From NCBI GenBank assembly GCA_047601145.1, contig JASGJW010000002.1, forward strand, positions 310,001 through 374,000: a stretch of DNA of 64,000 nucleotides. Direction: 5' to 3'. Of this stretch, positions 51,963 through 61,108 are shown piece by piece (the stretch's first letter is position 1; every line of letters starts with the position of its first letter). A program made the position numbers and the translations under genes. Below the pieces are notes generated by a model that did not search any database, was not told the origin of the DNA, and saw only the letters and a program-made list of their open reading frames with translations. The stretch is from UBA7672 sp047601145 (GTDB taxonomy: Bacteria; Pseudomonadota; Alphaproteobacteria; Caulobacterales; Hyphomonadaceae).

Positions 51963-53903
51963 ATGTCGCGCGACTTGTTCGACAGCTACACCAAGGCCTT
52001 CGAAACCCGTCGCGAGACGGTGATGACGATCCAGGAATATCTGGAAGGCTGCAGGAAGGACCCGCTGATGTATGCGGGCCCGCACGAGCGGTTGCTTGCC
52101 GCCATCGGTGAACCGGAGATGATCGACACGTCGCGGGACTCGCGGCTTGGGCGCATCCACTCTAACCGGACGATCCGGGCCTATCCAAAGTTCGCGGAGT
52201 TCTACGGAATGGAGGAAACGATCGAGCGGATCGTCGCCTTCTTCCGGCAGGGTGCGCAGGGGCTCGAGGAGCGGAAGCAGATCCTTTACCTGTTGGGACC
52301 CGTGGGCGGAGGCAAGTCGTCGCTGGCCGAGCGTGTCAAGGCGCTGATCGAGGATCAGCCGATTTATGTGCTCAAGGCGGGCAATGATCTCTCGCCCGTG
52401 TTCGAGAGTCCGCTGGCGCTGTTTGATCCCGATACGCAGGCCGAGCAGTTGCTGAAGGACTACAACATTCCGCGCCGCCGTCTGACAGGGCTGATGAGCC
52501 CGTGGGCGCTGAAGCGGCTCGACGAGTTCGGCGGAGACATCACCAAGTTCAAGGTCGCCAAGGTGAAGCCATCGCGGATGCGCCAAATCGGTGTCGCGAA
52601 AGTCGAACCGGGCGATGAGAACAACCAGGACGTCTCCTCGCTGGTCGGCAAGGTGGATATCCGCAAGCTGGAGCTGCACTCGCAGAACGACCCGGACGCG
52701 TACTCCTACTCGGGCGGTCTCAACCGGGCGAACCAGGGGGTGCTTGAGTTCGTCGAGATGTTCAAGGCGCCGATCAAGATGTTGCACCCGCTGCTGACAG
52801 CGACGCAGGAGGGGAACTATGTCGGGTCCGAGAACATCGGGGCGATACCTTTCACCGGGATCGTGATGGCGCACTCGAACGAGAGCGAGTGGCGCTCGTT
52901 CAAGAACAACAAGACGAACGAGGCCTTCATCGACCGGATCTATGTGATCAAGGTTCCCTACGCCCTGAGGGTGACGGAAGAGACCAAGATCTACGAGAAG
53001 CTGGTGCGCGGGTCGGAGCTGGCGTCTGCGCCGCTGGCGCCGGGCACGCTGGAGATGCTGGCGCGGTTTTCGGTGCTTTCGCGCCTCAAACCGCACGAAA
53101 ACTCCAACCTGTTCGCCAAGATGCGCGTCTATGACGGGGAAAGTCTGAAGGAAGTCGATCCCAAGGCGCGTACGCTGCAGGAATACAAGGATGCGGCGGG
53201 CGTTGACGAGGGCATGGAGGGGATTTCGACCCGCTTTGCCTTCAAGGCCCTGTCGGCGACATTCAATCACGACACCGAGGAGGTCGCGGCCGATCCGGTC
53301 CACTTGATGTATGTGCTTGAGCAAGCAATCAAGCGCGAGCAGTTCCCGGAGGATACAGAGAACGCTTACCTTGAGTTCATCAAGGCCGACCTGGCTCCCC
53401 GCTACGCTGAGTTCATCGGCCACGAGATCCAGAAAGCGTATCTCGAGAGCTATCACGACTACGGCCAGAACCTGTTCGACCGCTACGTAGATTATGCCGA
53501 CGCGTGGATCGAGGATCAGGACTTCAAGGACCCCGACACCGGGCAGTTGCTTGATCGCGAGCTACTGAACCAGGAACTGTCGAAGATCGAGAAGCCGGCG
53601 GGGATCGCCAATCCGAAAGACTTCCGAAACGAAGTGGTGAAGTTCACGCTGCGGGCGAGGGCCAACAACAAGGGCCGCAACCCGTCGTGGACGAGCTATG
53701 AGAAGATCCGCGAAGTCATCGAACGCCGTATGTTTTCCCAGGTGGAAGACTTGCTGCCAGTTATCTCATTCGGATCGAAGAAGGACAGCGAGAGCGAGAA
53801 AAAGCACGACGAGTTCGTGCAGCGTATGGTGGAGCGTGGGTACACCGAGCGGCAGGTTCGCCGCCTGGTCGAGTGGTACATGCGGGTGAAGCAGGCCAGC
53901 TAG
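51963..53903 (+). CDS. prkA: PrkA/YeaG serine protein kinase
   Basis: 646 residues from the ATG at 51963 with GGGAGC upstream. AAA domain with Walker A LLGPVGGGKSSLAERV, YVLKAGNDLSPVFESPL and IGAIPFTGIVMAHSNESEW; C-terminal PrkA kinase-like domain follows. In enterobacteria YeaG/PrkA acts with YeaH in stationary-phase and nitrogen-starvation responses. First of three genes prkA-yeaH-spoVR with 8- and 1-base gaps. Confidence 0.95.
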   Translation: MSRDLFDSYTKAFETRRETVMTIQEYLEGCRKDPLMYAGPHERLLAAIGEPEMIDTSRDSRLGRIHSNRTIRAYPKFAEFYGMEETIERIVAFFRQGAQGLEERKQILYLLGPVGGGKSSLAERVKALIEDQPIYVLKAGNDLSPVFESPLALFDPDTQAEQLLKDYNIPRRRLTGLMSPWALKRLDEFGGDITKFKVAKVKPSRMRQIGVAKVEPGDENNQDVSSLVGKVDIRKLELHSQNDPDAYSYSGGLNRANQGVLEFVEMFKAPIKMLHPLLTATQEGNYVGSENIGAIPFTGIVMAHSNESEWRSFKNNKTNEAFIDRIYVIKVPYALRVTEETKIYEKLVRGSELASAPLAPGTLEMLARFSVLSRLKPHENSNLFAKMRVYDGESLKEVDPKARTLQEYKDAAGVDEGMEGISTRFAFKALSATFNHDTEEVAADPVHLMYVLEQAIKREQFPEDTENAYLEFIKADLAPRYAEFIGHEIQKAYLESYHDYGQNLFDRYVDYADAWIEDQDFKDPDTGQLLDRELLNQELSKIEKPAGIANPKDFRNEVVKFTLRARANNKGRNPSWTSYEKIREVIERRMFSQVEDLLPVISFGSKKDSESEKKHDEFVQRMVERGYTERQVRRLVEWYMRVKQAS

Positions 53904-53911
53904 AGGTCCGC

Positions 53912-55195
53912 ATGAACATCATCGACCGCCGTCGGGACCCGGGAGGCAAGTCGCTGGCGAACCGCCAGCGATTCATCAGGCGAGCGCGTGCGCTGGTGCG
54001 GCGGGCCGTGCGCGAGGCTTCGGCCAAGCGATCCATCAAGGATGTCGAGCAGGGCGGAGACATTGTTGTTCCCGCCGATGGTGTGCGCGAGCCGATCCTG
54101 CGGCGGGGTTCGCAGGGCGGGAAGCGCGAATACGTGCTGCCGGGGAACAAGAAATACATCCAGGGCGACACGATCGCGCGTCCCGAAGAAGAAGGCGGCG
54201 GGTCTGGAGCTTCCGACAGCGGCGAGGGTGAGGACGATTTCCGCTTCGTGCTGTCGAACGAGGAATTCCTCGACCTGTTCCTGGAGGACCTTGAGCTTCC
54301 TGATCTCGCCAAACGGCAAGTTCTGGGCGTCGAGGAGACGCAGCCGGTAAGGGCGGGGTTTCGTTCGTCAGGGCCGCCGGCTTCGCTGTCGGTGTCGCGG
54401 ACGATGCGAAACTCGCTGTCACGGCGGACAGCGCTGAAGCGTCCGCGGCCAGAGGAGTTGGCGGCGCTGGAAGCCGAGATCGCAAGGCTGGATGATGAAG
54501 GCGGGCACGAGGAGAAGGTGGCGGCGCTGCGTGAGGATCTCGCGCGCAAGATGCGGCGCATGACGCTGGTGCCGTTCATCGATCCGATCGATGTGCGTTA
54601 TCGCCGGTACGACCAGGTTCCGAAGCCGGTGGCGCGGGCAGTGATGTTCTGCCTGATGGACGTGTCGGGCTCGATGGACGAGCACATGAAGGACCTCGCG
54701 AAGAGGTTCTACTCGCTGCTCTACCTGTTCCTGAAGCGGCGCTACAAGCGTGTCGACGTGGTGTTCATCCGGCACACGCACGAAGCAAAGGAAGTCGACG
54801 AGGAAACGTTCTTCCATTCGCGCGAGAGTGGTGGGACGGTGGTGTCGACTGCCTTGGAGGAGATGGCGAAGATCGTTCACGACCGCTATCCGGCGAACCA
54901 GTGGAACATCTATGGAGCCCAGGCATCCGACGGCGACAACCTTCCGATGGACAACGCCAACACGATCAACCTGCTCAAGACCGTGATCCTGCCAATGTGC
55001 CAGTACTATGCATATCTGGAAGTCGGGCACGCCAAGGACGACGGCGGCGGGGAGTCATCCTCGCTGTGGAAGGCCTATGAATTGGTGGCTGGCGGCGAGC
55101 CCACGATGGCGATGCGCAAGGTGAGCCATCGCAGGGACATCTTCCCGGTGTTCCGTGAGCTGTTCGCCAAGGACGGGGCGGCGGCGGAGGCATGA
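53912..55195 (+). CDS. yeaH: YeaH/YhbH family (DUF444) von Willebrand-like protein
   Basis: 427 residues; ATG at 53912 with AGAGG upstream. N-terminal IDRRRDPGGKSLANRQRFIRR is the DUF444 signature; acidic linker; MIDAS-type metal site FCLMDVSGSMDEHMKD and the later GAQASDGDN. Works with the PrkA kinase in this conserved stress operon. The length matches the family. Confidence 0.94.
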   Translation: MNIIDRRRDPGGKSLANRQRFIRRARALVRRAVREASAKRSIKDVEQGGDIVVPADGVREPILRRGSQGGKREYVLPGNKKYIQGDTIARPEEEGGGSGASDSGEGEDDFRFVLSNEEFLDLFLEDLELPDLAKRQVLGVEETQPVRAGFRSSGPPASLSVSRTMRNSLSRRTALKRPRPEELAALEAEIARLDDEGGHEEKVAALREDLARKMRRMTLVPFIDPIDVRYRRYDQVPKPVARAVMFCLMDVSGSMDEHMKDLAKRFYSLLYLFLKRRYKRVDVVFIRHTHEAKEVDEETFFHSRESGGTVVSTALEEMAKIVHDRYPANQWNIYGAQASDGDNLPMDNANTINLLKTVILPMCQYYAYLEVGHAKDDGGGESSSLWKAYELVAGGEPTMAMRKVSHRRDIFPVFRELFAKDGAAAEA

Positions 55196-55196
55196 C

Positions 55197-56795
55197 ATGA
55201 CCGACGAAGCAACCGTTACCAAGAAACGCAAGTCGCGCATCGTGGCCGCGCCTGCGCCTGTTGCATCCAACCTGCTCTTCAATGGACCAGACTGGAACTT
55301 CGAGACGCTGGGGCGGATCTTCGACGCCGTGCGGCAGGTCGGCGAAGGCGAGATGGGGCTCGATCCCTATCGCACGCAGATCGAGGTGATTACCTCCGAG
55401 CAGATGCTGGATGCGTATTCCAGCGTCGGCATGCCGCTATTCTACAAGCACTGGAGCTTCGGGAAGGATTTCGCGCGTAACGAGACGCTGTATCGCAAGG
55501 GTTGGCAGGGGCTGGCCTATGAGATCGTCATCAATAGCGACCCGTGCGTGTGCTACATCATGGAGGAGAACTCCGCGACGATGCAGACGCTGGTGTTGGC
55601 GCACGCGGCGATGGGGCACAACCACTTCTTCAAGAACAACTATGTGTTCAAGCAGTGGACTGATGCGAGCGGCATCGCTGATTACCTGTCCTTCGCCAAG
55701 AGCTTCATCGCCAAATGCGAGGAGCGTTACGGACTGGAAAATGTCGAGCGGCTGATTGATGCGGCGCACGCGCTGCAGAGCCACGGCATCCATCGCTATC
55801 CTGGCAAGCGGTCGATGGACCTGCGCACGGAGCAACTGCGCGAGCAGGAGCGGCGAGCGCATGGCGAGGCGCTGTTCAACGATCTCTGGCGCACTGTGCC
55901 GCAGGGCAAGGGCAAGAAGCCGGCGAGCAAGAAGAAGCTGGAGGAGGACCGGCGCCGGGCCATCCTGAAGCTGCCGGAAGAGAACATTCTCTATTTTCTC
56001 GAGAAGACCGCGCCGCGGCTACAGGGCTGGCAGCGGGAGATCCTGCGGATCATCCGGTTGATCGCGCAGTACTTCTACCCGCAGCGCCAGACCAAGATGA
56101 TGAACGAGGGCTGCGCCTGCTACACGCATCATCGCATCATGACGCGGTTGCACGAAAAAGGTCAGCTCAGCGACGGGTCGTATCTGGAGTTTCTGCACTC
56201 GCACACCAGCGTGGTGATGCAGCCGGACTTCGACGATCGCCGCTATTCGGGCATCAACCCCTATGCCCTCGGCTTTGCGATGATGCAGGACATCGAGCGT
56301 ATCGCCTTGACGCCGAGCGACGAGGATCGCGCCTGGTTCCCGGACATTGCCGGCAACGGCAATGCCTATGGGACGCTCAGAGAGATCTGGGCGAACTTCC
56401 GGGACGAGAGCATCATCTCGCAATACCTGTCGCCGAACATCATCCGGAAGATGGGGCTCTTCCAACTGGTCGATGACCATGACGAGGAAGAGATGGAGGT
56501 CGCCGCCATCCACGACGAGCGCGGGTATCGCGAGGTGCGCCGGGCGCTTGCGCGGCAGTACGACGTGGCCGGGCGGGATGCGGACATTCAGGTCGTCGAC
56601 GTCGACCTGACCGGCGACCGGCGGCTAGAGCTGCGTCACCACGTGGTCAATGGCGTAACGCTGGAGGAGAAGGACGCGGACCGCGTGCTCCAGCATCTGG
56701 CGGATCTGTGGGGCTATGAGGTCCGGCTGGTCGAGAGCGACGACAACACGGTCTATGCCGAGCACAAGGCCGAGCCGATGAGACCGTTCGCCTAG
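55197..56795 (+). CDS. spoVR: SpoVR family protein
   Basis: 532 residues starting one base after the yeaH stop. Conserved SpoVR blocks: GLDPYRTQIEVITSEQMLDAY, YKHWSFGKDF, AHAAMGHNHFFKNNY, KMMNEGCACYTHHRIMT and INPYALGFAMMQDIERI. The His/Glu/Cys-rich core suggests a metal site. Named for a cortex role in Bacillus, but in proteobacteria it is a partner of PrkA and YeaH with an unclear function. Confidence 0.95.
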   Translation: MTDEATVTKKRKSRIVAAPAPVASNLLFNGPDWNFETLGRIFDAVRQVGEGEMGLDPYRTQIEVITSEQMLDAYSSVGMPLFYKHWSFGKDFARNETLYRKGWQGLAYEIVINSDPCVCYIMEENSATMQTLVLAHAAMGHNHFFKNNYVFKQWTDASGIADYLSFAKSFIAKCEERYGLENVERLIDAAHALQSHGIHRYPGKRSMDLRTEQLREQERRAHGEALFNDLWRTVPQGKGKKPASKKKLEEDRRRAILKLPEENILYFLEKTAPRLQGWQREILRIIRLIAQYFYPQRQTKMMNEGCACYTHHRIMTRLHEKGQLSDGSYLEFLHSHTSVVMQPDFDDRRYSGINPYALGFAMMQDIERIALTPSDEDRAWFPDIAGNGNAYGTLREIWANFRDESIISQYLSPNIIRKMGLFQLVDDHDEEEMEVAAIHDERGYREVRRALARQYDVAGRDADIQVVDVDLTGDRRLELRHHVVNGVTLEEKDADRVLQHLADLWGYEVRLVESDDNTVYAEHKAEPMRPFA

Positions 56796-56968
56796 CCGGG
56801 GCGATTCCCCACGACACGCACGGCGATGTGACCTGTTACGCGACGGGAATGCGCGTTTATCGCCCGTTCGGGCGTCTTTTCATGGGGCAATTTCAGGGGG
56901 TAAGTTGACGCAAAGGTCGGGGCTGCGCGGGGTTTGGGCGCAAGCACTCGGCCATGAGGGAGGAGAGC

Positions 56969-59767
56969 ATGGCATCGCGTGTCGCCCAATGGGCGTTTGC
57001 GGCCTTTTACCTGATCATTGCGGTGATCGCTGTCTGGGGCGGGGTCAACGAACTAAATCCGCCACTGCCGGATCCATCGCCATTCAATCCTGATCCGCTG
57101 CCGCTGCTGGTGAACTCCGGCATGGTGACGTCGGCAGCGTTCTACTTCCTCACGGCGATCGCCTTCGGGGCAGTGACCTTCTTCACGGTGCGAGATGCGC
57201 TCGGGAAGAAAGAGGGCGGGCTGATCGGCAACCTCAATCTTGGCTTTGCCGCCTTCCTCGCCATCGTGGGCCTCTACCTGACCTGGTATGGCGCGCAGCT
57301 GCTGATGCTGGGCGGGTCGTTCGCCTACGTGCTCTCAGGCATCGCTCTCCTGGCGACGGTCTATTTCCTCGTGATGCGCAATTCGCTGGCGGGGCTAGTC
57401 TACGCCGGCATCCTGGTCTTCTGGGTGCTGATGTCGATCATCGAGGCCGGACTGGATTTCGTGGCCCTGCTGCCGCGTCTGGCGGCGTGGCTGGTGGTTG
57501 GCCTGTGGTTCCTGTCGCCCTGGTACAGCGCAGCGATGGGCAAGACCAAGGAGACGCCCAAGGCCACGAATGGCCGCTGGGTGGGCTTTGCGACCATTGC
57601 GGGCGCACTGCTGCTCGTCGTGGGCGCGCTGCAGGGGTACTCCGTTGTTGATGGCACGAAGAACGAGGTCGCCTCGGGAACACCGGTCACCGACTGGCGC
57701 AACTATGGCGGCGTGCCGGAAGGCCAGCGCTTTGCGCAGCTCACACAGATCAATGTCGATAACGTCGCCCAGCTGAAGCAGGCGTGGGTTGCCCGCACGG
57801 GCGTCGCCTATGACTTCAAGCAGACGCCGCAGATGGCTAACGGCATGCTCTATATCTGCACCGCCGGCTCGACGCTGATGGCGCTGGATGCTGATACGGG
57901 TGAGAAGATCTGGGAATACAATACCAAGACCAACGTGCCCGGCGGGCTCGAGAACGGCTCGACGTTCGCGCGGACCTGCCGTGGCCTCGGCTATCACGAG
58001 GCGCCGGCGACCTATGTGGGCGAGTGCGCCAAGCGCATCCTCGCCGGCACGACGGACGCGCGCCTGCTGGCTGTGGACGCGATGACGGGCAAGCCCTGCA
58101 AGTCGTTCGGCTTCGACGGGCAGATCAACCTCGTTTCAGGCCTCGGCTATTCGCCGCTCGGCAACTTCATGGTGACGTCGACACCGCTCGTGGCGGGCGA
58201 CAAGGTCGTCGTGGGCGGCTGGGTGACGGACAACCAGCAGATCGGCAACCCGTCGGGCGTCCTGCGTGCCTATGACGCGGTCACGGGCCAGTTCGCCTGG
58301 GCGTGGGACATGGGCAATCCGGGCTTCCACGGCCTGCCGGATGAAGGCGGCGAATACACGCGCGGCACGCCGAACGTGTGGTCGAACACGGCCTATGATC
58401 CGGTGCTCAACTATGTGTTTGCGCCGACGGGCAATTCCTCGCCGGATTATTTCGACGGCACGCTGCGCTCGAAGGAAGCCGAGGAGAACGCTTCGTCGGT
58501 CGTGGCCATCAACGCGGCCACGGGCGAGCGGGTGTGGGTCTACCAGACCGTTCACCGCGATATCTGGGACTGGGATGTTCCCTCCCAGCCGGTGCTGGTG
58601 AACATCCGCAAGAATGGCGAGGGCGAGGTGATCCCCGCGCTGGCGCAGCCGACCAAGCGGGGCGAGATCTTCCTGCTCGACCGTCGCACGGGCGTGCCGA
58701 TCTACGACACGCCGGAGAAGCCGGTGCCGCAGAACCCGGCCAAGGGTGAATCGGTTGCGGCGACGCAGCCCTTCTCGCCGCTGCCGAACTTCCGCGACGA
58801 CCGTCTCGAGAAGGACATGTGGGGCCTCACCCCGCTCGATCAGCTCGCCTGCCGGATCGAGTTCAAGAAGATGCGCTATGACGGCCACTTCACGCCTCCG
58901 ATGGAAGGCGGCGGCGGTTACGGCCAGGCGCAGGATACATGGGGCGGCACGTTCCAGTACCCGGGCAATGCCGGCGGCTTCAACTGGGGCTCGGTCTCGG
59001 TCGATGCCGACAACGGCCTGCTTGTTGGCGCACCGATGCTGATGGGCAACCGGATCGTGCTGCGCAGTCTCGAGTCCCGCGATGCGGAGCAGAAGGCGAA
59101 CGCCGAGCGCCGCAAGCAGCGTGACGAACAGCGCGCCAGCCAGGGCGGCGAACAGGCGGCGGCGCCTGCCGGACCGCCGGGTGGCGGGCGTGGCGGCGGT
59201 CGCAGCCCTGAAGCGGTCGAGCACGCCAAGCGGTTCGATCAGAACCGGGTGCTCTATCGCGGCGACACCTCGCCGTTCATGTCGACCTGGCGCATGCCGC
59301 TGCCTTTCTTCAACGAGGCGACGGACATGCCGTGCTTCGAGCCGCCGTTCAGTCAGATCGGGGTCATCGACCTCAACCAGAACAAGCTGCTCTGGAAGCA
59401 CAATATCGGGTCGATGAAGCTATCGGGTCCATTCGGCATCAAGTCGGGCCTGCCGTTCATCGTTGGCACGCCGCTGCAGGCGGGCTCCATCACGACGCGT
59501 GGCGGCCTGATCTTCCACGGCGGGGCGATGGACTCGACCTTCCGCGCGTTCGACCTGCGGACGGGTCAGGTGAAGTGGGAAGCCCAACTGCCGGGCAGCG
59601 CGCACGCCTCGCCGATGAGCTATATGGGCAAGAACGGCAAGCAGTACGTCGTCATCACCATTCCGAACCCGAGCTGGAGCTATCCGCGGGCGCCTTCCTC
59701 GGAACAGCCGGACGATGACAAGGGCGGATATGTGATCGCCTTCGCGTTGCCCGATGGAGCAAAATAG
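56969..59767 (+). CDS. gcd: Membrane-bound PQQ-dependent glucose dehydrogenase
   Basis: 932 residues. The ATG at 56969 follows GGGAGGAGAGC; an ATG at 56954 is alternative. Five membrane helices in the first ~180 residues, then the PQQ beta-propeller: DWRNYGGVPEGQRFAQLTQI, TPQMANGMLYICTAGS, HRDIWDWDVPSQPVL, PGNAGGFNWGSVSVD, GPFGIKSGLPFIVGTP and ITTRGGLIFHGGAMD. Oxidises aldoses in the periplasm and passes electrons to ubiquinone. Unusual: about 50 residues (about 703-755) of charged then Gly/Pro/Ala-rich sequence (AEQKANAERRKQRDEQ..., PPGGGRGGGR) inserted in a propeller loop. No pqq genes nearby. Confidence 0.92.
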   Translation: MASRVAQWAFAAFYLIIAVIAVWGGVNELNPPLPDPSPFNPDPLPLLVNSGMVTSAAFYFLTAIAFGAVTFFTVRDALGKKEGGLIGNLNLGFAAFLAIVGLYLTWYGAQLLMLGGSFAYVLSGIALLATVYFLVMRNSLAGLVYAGILVFWVLMSIIEAGLDFVALLPRLAAWLVVGLWFLSPWYSAAMGKTKETPKATNGRWVGFATIAGALLLVVGALQGYSVVDGTKNEVASGTPVTDWRNYGGVPEGQRFAQLTQINVDNVAQLKQAWVARTGVAYDFKQTPQMANGMLYICTAGSTLMALDADTGEKIWEYNTKTNVPGGLENGSTFARTCRGLGYHEAPATYVGECAKRILAGTTDARLLAVDAMTGKPCKSFGFDGQINLVSGLGYSPLGNFMVTSTPLVAGDKVVVGGWVTDNQQIGNPSGVLRAYDAVTGQFAWAWDMGNPGFHGLPDEGGEYTRGTPNVWSNTAYDPVLNYVFAPTGNSSPDYFDGTLRSKEAEENASSVVAINAATGERVWVYQTVHRDIWDWDVPSQPVLVNIRKNGEGEVIPALAQPTKRGEIFLLDRRTGVPIYDTPEKPVPQNPAKGESVAATQPFSPLPNFRDDRLEKDMWGLTPLDQLACRIEFKKMRYDGHFTPPMEGGGGYGQAQDTWGGTFQYPGNAGGFNWGSVSVDADNGLLVGAPMLMGNRIVLRSLESRDAEQKANAERRKQRDEQRASQGGEQAAAPAGPPGGGRGGGRSPEAVEHAKRFDQNRVLYRGDTSPFMSTWRMPLPFFNEATDMPCFEPPFSQIGVIDLNQNKLLWKHNIGSMKLSGPFGIKSGLPFIVGTPLQAGSITTRGGLIFHGGAMDSTFRAFDLRTGQVKWEAQLPGSAHASPMSYMGKNGKQYVVITIPNPSWSYPRAPSSEQPDDDKGGYVIAFALPDGAK

Positions 59768-59777
59768 AGCCTGACGC

Positions 59778-60169
59778 ATGCCGCTTCTCGCCGGAGCGAC
59801 CTATTTCGGCATTGTGTTTGCCGCAGGGTTCGTTTCGGCGTGTTGCGCGTCACGTTCATTGCGCCGGCTATCGGCCCGCTATGGGCGGTGGCGCTGGAGC
59901 TGCCGTTCATGCTTGCCGCTTCATGGTGGACGAGCGGCTGGATCGGGCGCCGTTTCGGCATCGCCACCATTGCAGGCGCGTTCACCGTTGGGGCCATCGC
60001 CTTCGTGCTGTTGATCGCGGCCGAGACTGGCCTTGCGATGAGTCTGGGTGGATCGAGGCTCGATCAGGTGATCGCATCGTATGGCACGCCGCAGGGTGCG
60101 CTCGGCCTGGCGGGGCAGCTTGCCTTCGGCCTGTTTCCGGTTCTGCGGGCGCGCTCCGTCACACCATAA
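59778..60169 (+). pseudogene. Small multi-helix membrane protein, single-base deletion
   Basis: Starts MPLLAGATYFGIVFAAGFVS and, one base out of frame from about 59836, continues VLRVTFIAPAIGPLWAVALELPFMLAASWW to a good C-terminus. Restoring one G in TCGGCG (TCGGGCG) joins them as GFVSGVLRVTF; 392 bases is one short of a multiple of three. The joined ~130-residue protein has four hydrophobic segments and ends GTPQGALGLAGQLAFGLFPVL, a type I have seen as unannotated membrane proteins in alphaproteobacteria. As read, only a GTG-started 109-codon piece (59840) could be made. Confidence 0.7.
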
Positions 60170-60183
60170 ACCCCATAAAGCAG

Positions 60184-60210
60184 AAGGCCCGGACCATCGC
60201 TCCGGGCCTT
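60184..60210. terminator. Hairpin terminator between two convergent genes
   Basis: Perfect 10-bp stem AAGGCCCGGA (60184-60193) / TCCGGGCCTT (60201-60210), loop CCATCGC. On the minus strand it lies 36 bases after the rpmG stop and is followed by CTGCTTTATG; it can also end the plus-strand membrane gene. Confidence 0.7.
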
Positions 60211-60245
60211 CCTGATTCTGGTTCCTGCCTTGAAGGCGGGAAGGC

Positions 60246-60413
60246 TTACTTGATCTTGCCTTCCTTGAAGTCGACGTGCTTGCGCACGACCGGGTCGTAC
60301 TTCTTCAGCACGAGCTTCTCGGTCTGGGTGCGCGGGTTCTTCTTCGTGACGTAGAAGAAGCCGGTGTCAGCCGACGAGTTGAGGCGGATCTTGATGCTGG
60401 TCGGCTTGGCCAT
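60246..60413 (-). CDS. rpmG: 50S ribosomal protein L33
   Basis: 55 residues, MAKPTSIKIRLNSSADTGFF then YVTKKNPRTQTEKLVLKKYD, an unmistakable L33. It is the form without the four zinc-binding cysteines, as usual in alphaproteobacteria. The start codon at 60413 is followed by the conserved N-terminal MAK, and a terminator lies downstream. Too short to be found by length filters. Confidence 0.97.
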   Translation of the reverse strand: MAKPTSIKIRLNSSADTGFFYVTKKNPRTQTEKLVLKKYDPVVRKHVDFKEGKIK

Positions 60414-60556
60414 TTGGGCGTCTCGGACAGGTCTCTGGAAATTCGGAAGCGTGCTTAGACACGAAGGGTGGGGGCCAAGTCAAGCCGAACTGCAGATTCC
60501 TCACGTAAATCCTTGAAAGCCTGCCAATATTCGCTTCGGGACGGTCGAGGTGGAAA

Positions 60557-61108
60557 GTGGGATTCGCCAAGGAAATCAGGGCGGCAGTCACTGCCGGCCA
60601 GCTGGTGCGCGTGGAGCGGGACGCGATCGAGACCGGCTGGCTGACCGGGTATGTGGTGGCCGCAGGGCCCAGCTATTTCGCCCTGGAGATCGTGGACGGC
60701 TCGATCCGGCTGAACGGCGTCGCCTGCATGCGCTATCAGGATGTGACCAGCGTGATCCCCGAGCCGCATTCCGGCTTCATCGAGCGGGCCCTGGCGGCGC
60801 GCGGAGCGGCGCGGGCAAAGCAAGTCCCGGTCGACCTCAAATCGCTGGCCAGCATCATCGCCGGCGCGGGGAAGGCGTTTCCGATATTCACCGTGCACGT
60901 GCCGCATCCGGATGGGCAGGGATACGATTGCTATATCGGGCGGCTGGTGGCGGTCGATGCCGCGACGGTGCAGCTCTATCACATCACGCCGGACGCAGAG
61001 TGGGAGAGGGAGCTGACCGAAATCCCGCTGACGGAGATCAACCGCGTGGATTTTGGCGGTGATTATGAAGAGGCGCTCTTCCTCGCCGCCAAGTCGAGCG
61101 GGCGCTAG
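60557..61108 (+). CDS. Conserved-looking hypothetical protein
   Basis: 183 residues from a GTG with GAGGTGGAAA upstream. Two beta-rich halves: LVRVERDAIETGWLTGYVVA then YFALEIVDGSIRLNGVACMRYQDVTSV, and FTVHVPHPDGQGYDCYIGRLV then LYHITPDAEWERELTEIPLTEI. Each half looks like a small barrel (Sm/SH3-like), with a helical linker rich in Ala. No signal peptide or membrane helix. I cannot name a family. Its stop overlaps the opposing Nudix stop (shared CTAG). Confidence 0.65.
   Translation: MGFAKEIRAAVTAGQLVRVERDAIETGWLTGYVVAAGPSYFALEIVDGSIRLNGVACMRYQDVTSVIPEPHSGFIERALAARGAARAKQVPVDLKSLASIIAGAGKAFPIFTVHVPHPDGQGYDCYIGRLVAVDAATVQLYHITPDAEWERELTEIPLTEINRVDFGGDYEEALFLAAKSSGR

Noticed and set aside
51930..53456. 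A 508-codon ORF antisense to prkA
   Set aside because: Low-complexity Arg/His/Leu-rich translation without motifs; prkA is intact.
58136..59401. A 421-codon ORF antisense to the glucose dehydrogenase
   Set aside because: Shadow frame; the propeller motifs are all on the plus strand.
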